Assembly: GCF_021533195.1 (NCBI RefSeq)
Contig: NZ_JAJNKB010000004.1
Coordinates: forward strand, 366,630-430,629
Direction: 5' to 3'
Length of the DNA stretch: 64,000 nt
Source of the DNA: Portibacter marinus
Lineage (GTDB): Bacteria > Bacteroidota > Bacteroidia > Chitinophagales > Saprospiraceae
Within the stretch, counting starts at the first letter, position 1; each line of letters starts with the position of its first letter. A program made the position numbers and the translations under genes. The notes beneath the pieces are model-generated. The model saw only the letters and a list, made by a program, of their open reading frames with translations, searched no databases and was not told where the DNA came from. Shown one piece after another: positions 61,818-64,000 of the stretch.

Positions 61818-62771
61818 ATGGGAAATAGAGCAATACCTTTGGTAGATTTACAAGAATTCACTTCTGGAAATGAGGAAGCACGCAGAGCGTTTGTAGCAGA
61901 TTTAGGAAATGCTTTTCATGAAGTTGGGTTTGTAGGTGTGATTAATCATGGCATTCCTCAGGATTTAGTCGACGATTTTTACGAAGCTTCGAAGGCCTTT
62001 TTTTCCCTTCCTGTAGCGGTTAAAAAATCATATGAACTAAAAAATATGGCCGGTCAAAGAGGTTATACCTCTTTTGGTAAAGAGCACGCCAAGCATTCAC
62101 AGGTAGCAGATCTTAAAGAATTTTTTCAAATAGGTCAATTTGTTGACGATGATGATCCTAGAAAGCCAGAATATCCTGATAATCCAGATGTAAAAGAGGT
62201 GGATGGCTTTTATGAATTAGGGAAACGACTTTATAAAGCATTTGAGTTGTCCGGTAGCCATTTACTAAAGGCCATTGCATTGCATCTTGGACTTGCTGAG
62301 GATTTTTTCGATGATAAAATTGCGAAAGGCAATAGCATATTAAGAGCAATTCACTATCCCCCGATTACTGAAGAACCCAAAAATGCTATACGAGCAGAGC
62401 AACATGAAGATATCAACCTGATCACGCTTTTGGTAGGGGCATCTGCTGGTGGTTTACAGATTTATACGGCCGAAAAAGAATGGTTGGATATTGTCCCGGG
62501 AGAAGGAGAGATTGTAATCAATGTGGGAGATATGCTCCAGCGATTGACCAATAATTATCTTATTTCTACAACCCACAGGGTAGTAAACCCACCAAAGGCT
62601 GAATGGCACAAACCAAGATTGTCGATACCCTTTTTCTTGCATCCGGTGAGTGAAATGGATTTGACCTGTTTGCCGAGTACTGTTACAGAAGATAGACAAT
62701 TGGCATACGAACCTATAACGGCAGGAGAATATCTCGATGAGAGGTTACGAGAAATTGGCTTAAAGAAGTAA
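61818..62771 (+). CDS. 2-oxoglutarate/Fe(II)-dependent oxygenase
   Basis: A 317-residue cytosolic oxygenase of the isopenicillin N synthase-like group. It has the N-terminal DIOX_N region (AFHEVGFVGVINHGIPQDLVDDFYEAS) and the Fe ligands His196 and Asp198 (QHEDINLITLL) and His253 (STTHRVVNPP); Arg267 and Ser269 (RLS) bind 2-oxoglutarate. The substrate is unknown. It follows gldB with 1 bp between, so it is co-transcribed, a common neighbour order in Bacteroidota. Confidence 0.9.
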   Translation: MGNRAIPLVDLQEFTSGNEEARRAFVADLGNAFHEVGFVGVINHGIPQDLVDDFYEASKAFFSLPVAVKKSYELKNMAGQRGYTSFGKEHAKHSQVADLKEFFQIGQFVDDDDPRKPEYPDNPDVKEVDGFYELGKRLYKAFELSGSHLLKAIALHLGLAEDFFDDKIAKGNSILRAIHYPPITEEPKNAIRAEQHEDINLITLLVGASAGGLQIYTAEKEWLDIVPGEGEIVINVGDMLQRLTNNYLISTTHRVVNPPKAEWHKPRLSIPFFLHPVSEMDLTCLPSTVTEDRQLAYEPITAGEYLDERLREIGLKK

Positions 62772-62831
62772 TTCAGACAAATCTCTGAGAAATTCGGGAA
62801 TTAATACTGTGCAATACTTGTTTTTTCGTTG

Positions 62832-62839
62832 TAACTTTG
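62832..62839 (+). promoter_or_regulatory. -7 promoter element for tatA
   Basis: TAACTTTG, 16 bases upstream of the tatA ATG at 62856. Confidence 0.6.
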
Positions 62840-62855
62840 ATAAAAATTTAAGAAA

Positions 62856-63092
62856 ATGAATTCTACATTAATATTTAGTCTGGGAGGTCCCGAAATCATA
62901 CTTATCGTTTTAGTGGTACTTTTACTCTTTGGAGGAAGGAAAATTCCTGAATTAATGAGAGGATTGGGAAAAGGTATTAAAGAGTTCAACAATGCCAAGG
63001 CCAATATAGAATCTGAGATTAAGGAGAATATGAAGGAAATTGAAGAGCCAAGGAAGGAAGCAATTCTTGAAAAGAAATCTAACGACGCATAA
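62856..63092 (+). CDS. tatA: Twin-arginine translocase subunit TatA/E
   Basis: A 78-residue TatA-type protein: a short N-terminus, one TM helix ([15 protein letters not shown]), then the amphipathic helix [22 protein letters not shown] and a charged tail. TatA forms the pore part of the Tat system, which exports folded proteins. The FGGRKIPEL hinge is the family signature. tatC is not in the window. Confidence 0.93.
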   Translation: MNSTLIFSLGGPEIILIVLVVLLLFGGRKIPELMRGLGKGIKEFNNAKANIESEIKENMKEIEEPRKEAILEKKSNDA

Positions 63093-63116
63093 TAAATAAA
63101 TCAATTTAAATTGATC

Positions 63117-63142
63117 AAAGCCCTGATTCAGGGCTTTTTTTT
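63117..63142 (+). terminator. Terminator of tatA
   Basis: AAAGCCCTGA / TCAGGGCTTT with a 1-base centre (effective loop about 7 nt) is followed by a run of T (TTTTTTTT). It lies 24 bp after the tatA stop. Confidence 0.9.
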
Positions 63143-63217
63143 ATGCCTTAATTAAAGCTTCATGCTGATTTTTCTTAAAGTTTGGTTAAAGAATTAGTTT
63201 TTCCGCGACCGTAAGTT

Positions 63218-63225
63218 TACTTTTG
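63218..63225 (+). promoter_or_regulatory. -7 promoter element for ompH
   Basis: TACTTTTG, 28 bases upstream of the ATG at 63254. Confidence 0.6.
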
Positions 63226-63253
63226 CGTCCTTATTACAAAGAAACAATTTCGA

Positions 63254-63766
63254 ATGAGATACTCAAATCAGATTACAAGACTATTTTTTGTTGCTTTAGT
63301 GATGTTTGGAGCTACGTTTGTACTTCATGCACAAAAGTTTGGTCACCTTAACTCGGCGGAGTTAATGGCAGAAATGGCCGAGATTACAAGTGCGGATGCA
63401 GAATTAAAAACTTACCAGGAGCAGCTGGCAAAAGTAGGTGAGGATATGGTGACCAAGTTTCAAAAAAACTATCAGGATTATCAAATCAAAGCCAATAGTG
63501 GAGATCTTTCACAGATTCAGGCACAGGAAATAGAAGGTCAATTGACTCAGGAGCAACAGTCTATACAAGTTTACCAGCAGGAGATGCAGAACAAATTGAT
63601 GGAAAAGCGACAAACGTTGTATGATCCAATTTTTGAAAAAGTGAGATCGGTGATTGAGCAGTATGGCAAGGAAAATGGATTCACGATGATTTTTGATAGT
63701 GGTTTGGGGGCGATATTGTACGAGGATTCTGAGGATCTAACAGAAGCGATTAAAGCTAAGTTATAA
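63254..63766 (+). CDS. ompH: OmpH/Skp-family periplasmic chaperone
   Basis: A 170-residue exported protein. The signal peptide is about 1-26 (ends VLHAQ). The mature part begins KFGHLNSAELM, an OmpH/Skp start, then a long coiled coil (about 45-125) and the C-terminal body QGYGKENGFTMIFDSGLG-like motif (here EQYGKENGFTMIFDSG). Skp holds outer membrane proteins as they cross the periplasm; many Bacteroidota have several copies. Its last 15 codons with the stop are duplicated 155 bp downstream. Confidence 0.9.
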   Translation: MRYSNQITRLFFVALVMFGATFVLHAQKFGHLNSAELMAEMAEITSADAELKTYQEQLAKVGEDMVTKFQKNYQDYQIKANSGDLSQIQAQEIEGQLTQEQQSIQVYQQEMQNKLMEKRQTLYDPIFEKVRSVIEQYGKENGFTMIFDSGLGAILYEDSEDLTEAIKAKL

Positions 63767-64000
63767 GTTACCTAAGGGTGAATTGTTGTATCGCCCTTGC
63801 CCGCCCACCCGCTTTCGCGGTTCATTCGCTTTGAGTACTGTCGTACTCAACCCTTCGGGAACGCTCTTTCATATACGAGGATTCTGAGGATCTAACAGAA
63901 GCGATTAAAGCTAAGTTATAAGTTACCTAAGGGTGAATTGTTGTATCGCCCTTGCCCGCCCACCCGCTTTCGCGGTTCATTCGCTTTGAGTACTGTCGTA
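63719..64000. repeat. Tandem duplication with 155-bp period, truncated by the window
   Basis: Bases 63719-63845 are repeated exactly at 63874-64000, the last base of the window. The unit is 155 bp: it begins within the ompH codons for YEDSEDLTEAIKAKL, includes the stop, and continues through a GC-rich part with small hairpins (CCGC-TTTC-GCGG, GAGTAC-TGTC-GTACTC). The second copy thus carries a spare 3' end of ompH. The end of the array cannot be seen. Confidence 0.95.

Overview
The window looks like the chromosome of a marine or sediment Bacteroidota, probably Saprospiria or a close relative. The evidence is internal: SusC/SusD pairs, a type B T9SS sorting domain, the gliding lipoprotein GldB, Bacteroidota-style LspA and CbpA/CbpM, and many upstream regions with the Bacteroidota -7 promoter motif TAnnTTTG. 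There is no phage, insertion sequence, CRISPR array, tRNA or rRNA. The genes are mostly housekeeping, with a few accessory islands.

Layout. 1-9.6 kb: the tail of a SusD gene with its terminator, an EI24-type membrane protein, a large BNR/VPS10-like propeller protein, an acyl-CoA ligase, a TonB-dependent receptor and a membrane-anchored M15-fold protein. 9.6-17.7 kb: mscL, aconitase, a GCS2-CBS fusion, a small coupled operon (lipoprotein, muconolactone-isomerase-like, DUF1835), a cupin and a CFFCG-motif protein. 17.8-24.5 kb: a DEAD-box helicase, then a three-gene accessory set on the minus strand (ankyrin protein, DUF4157 protein with an RNase-toxin-like segment, TPR protein), a pirin and a GNAT protein.

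24.5-39.8 kb is a polysaccharide utilisation locus read on the minus strand: propeller/Y_Y_Y/LuxR-HTH regulator, SusC, SusD, LamG surface lipoprotein, two GH144-type glucanases, an esterase and a GH3 beta-glucosidase. The enzymes suggest a beta-1,2-glucan substrate. The sequence shows likely transcription boundaries inside the locus: a 22-bp inverted REP-like pair after susD, and a terminator plus a promoter ahead of the glucanases.

39.9-50.3 kb: cbpA-cbpM, an overlapping pair with a possible Ntox23-like protein and a lipoprotein, a metallo-beta-lactamase-fold lipoprotein, a T9SS cargo protein, trhO, lspA, a WG-repeat lipoprotein and a Kunitz-like lipoprotein. 50.3-53.3 kb: a redox-type two-component pair, with a cyclic-nucleotide-domain histidine kinase and a receiver/thioredoxin-fold/flavoprotein fusion. 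53.3-64 kb: an orphan terminator that may end a small RNA, an outer membrane barrel, an alpha/beta hydrolase, trmB-GT2, a second CFFCG protein, a DUF1059 pseudogene with one nonsense codon, an M42 peptidase, a flippase, gldB, a 2OG-Fe(II) oxygenase, tatA and ompH. The window ends inside a tandem duplication (period 155 bp) that copies the 3' end of ompH.

The least-described candidates are the DUF4157/ankyrin/TPR set, the Kunitz-like lipoprotein, the Ntox23-like pair and the redox kinase/flavoprotein pair. All family calls come from reading motifs; no database search was possible.
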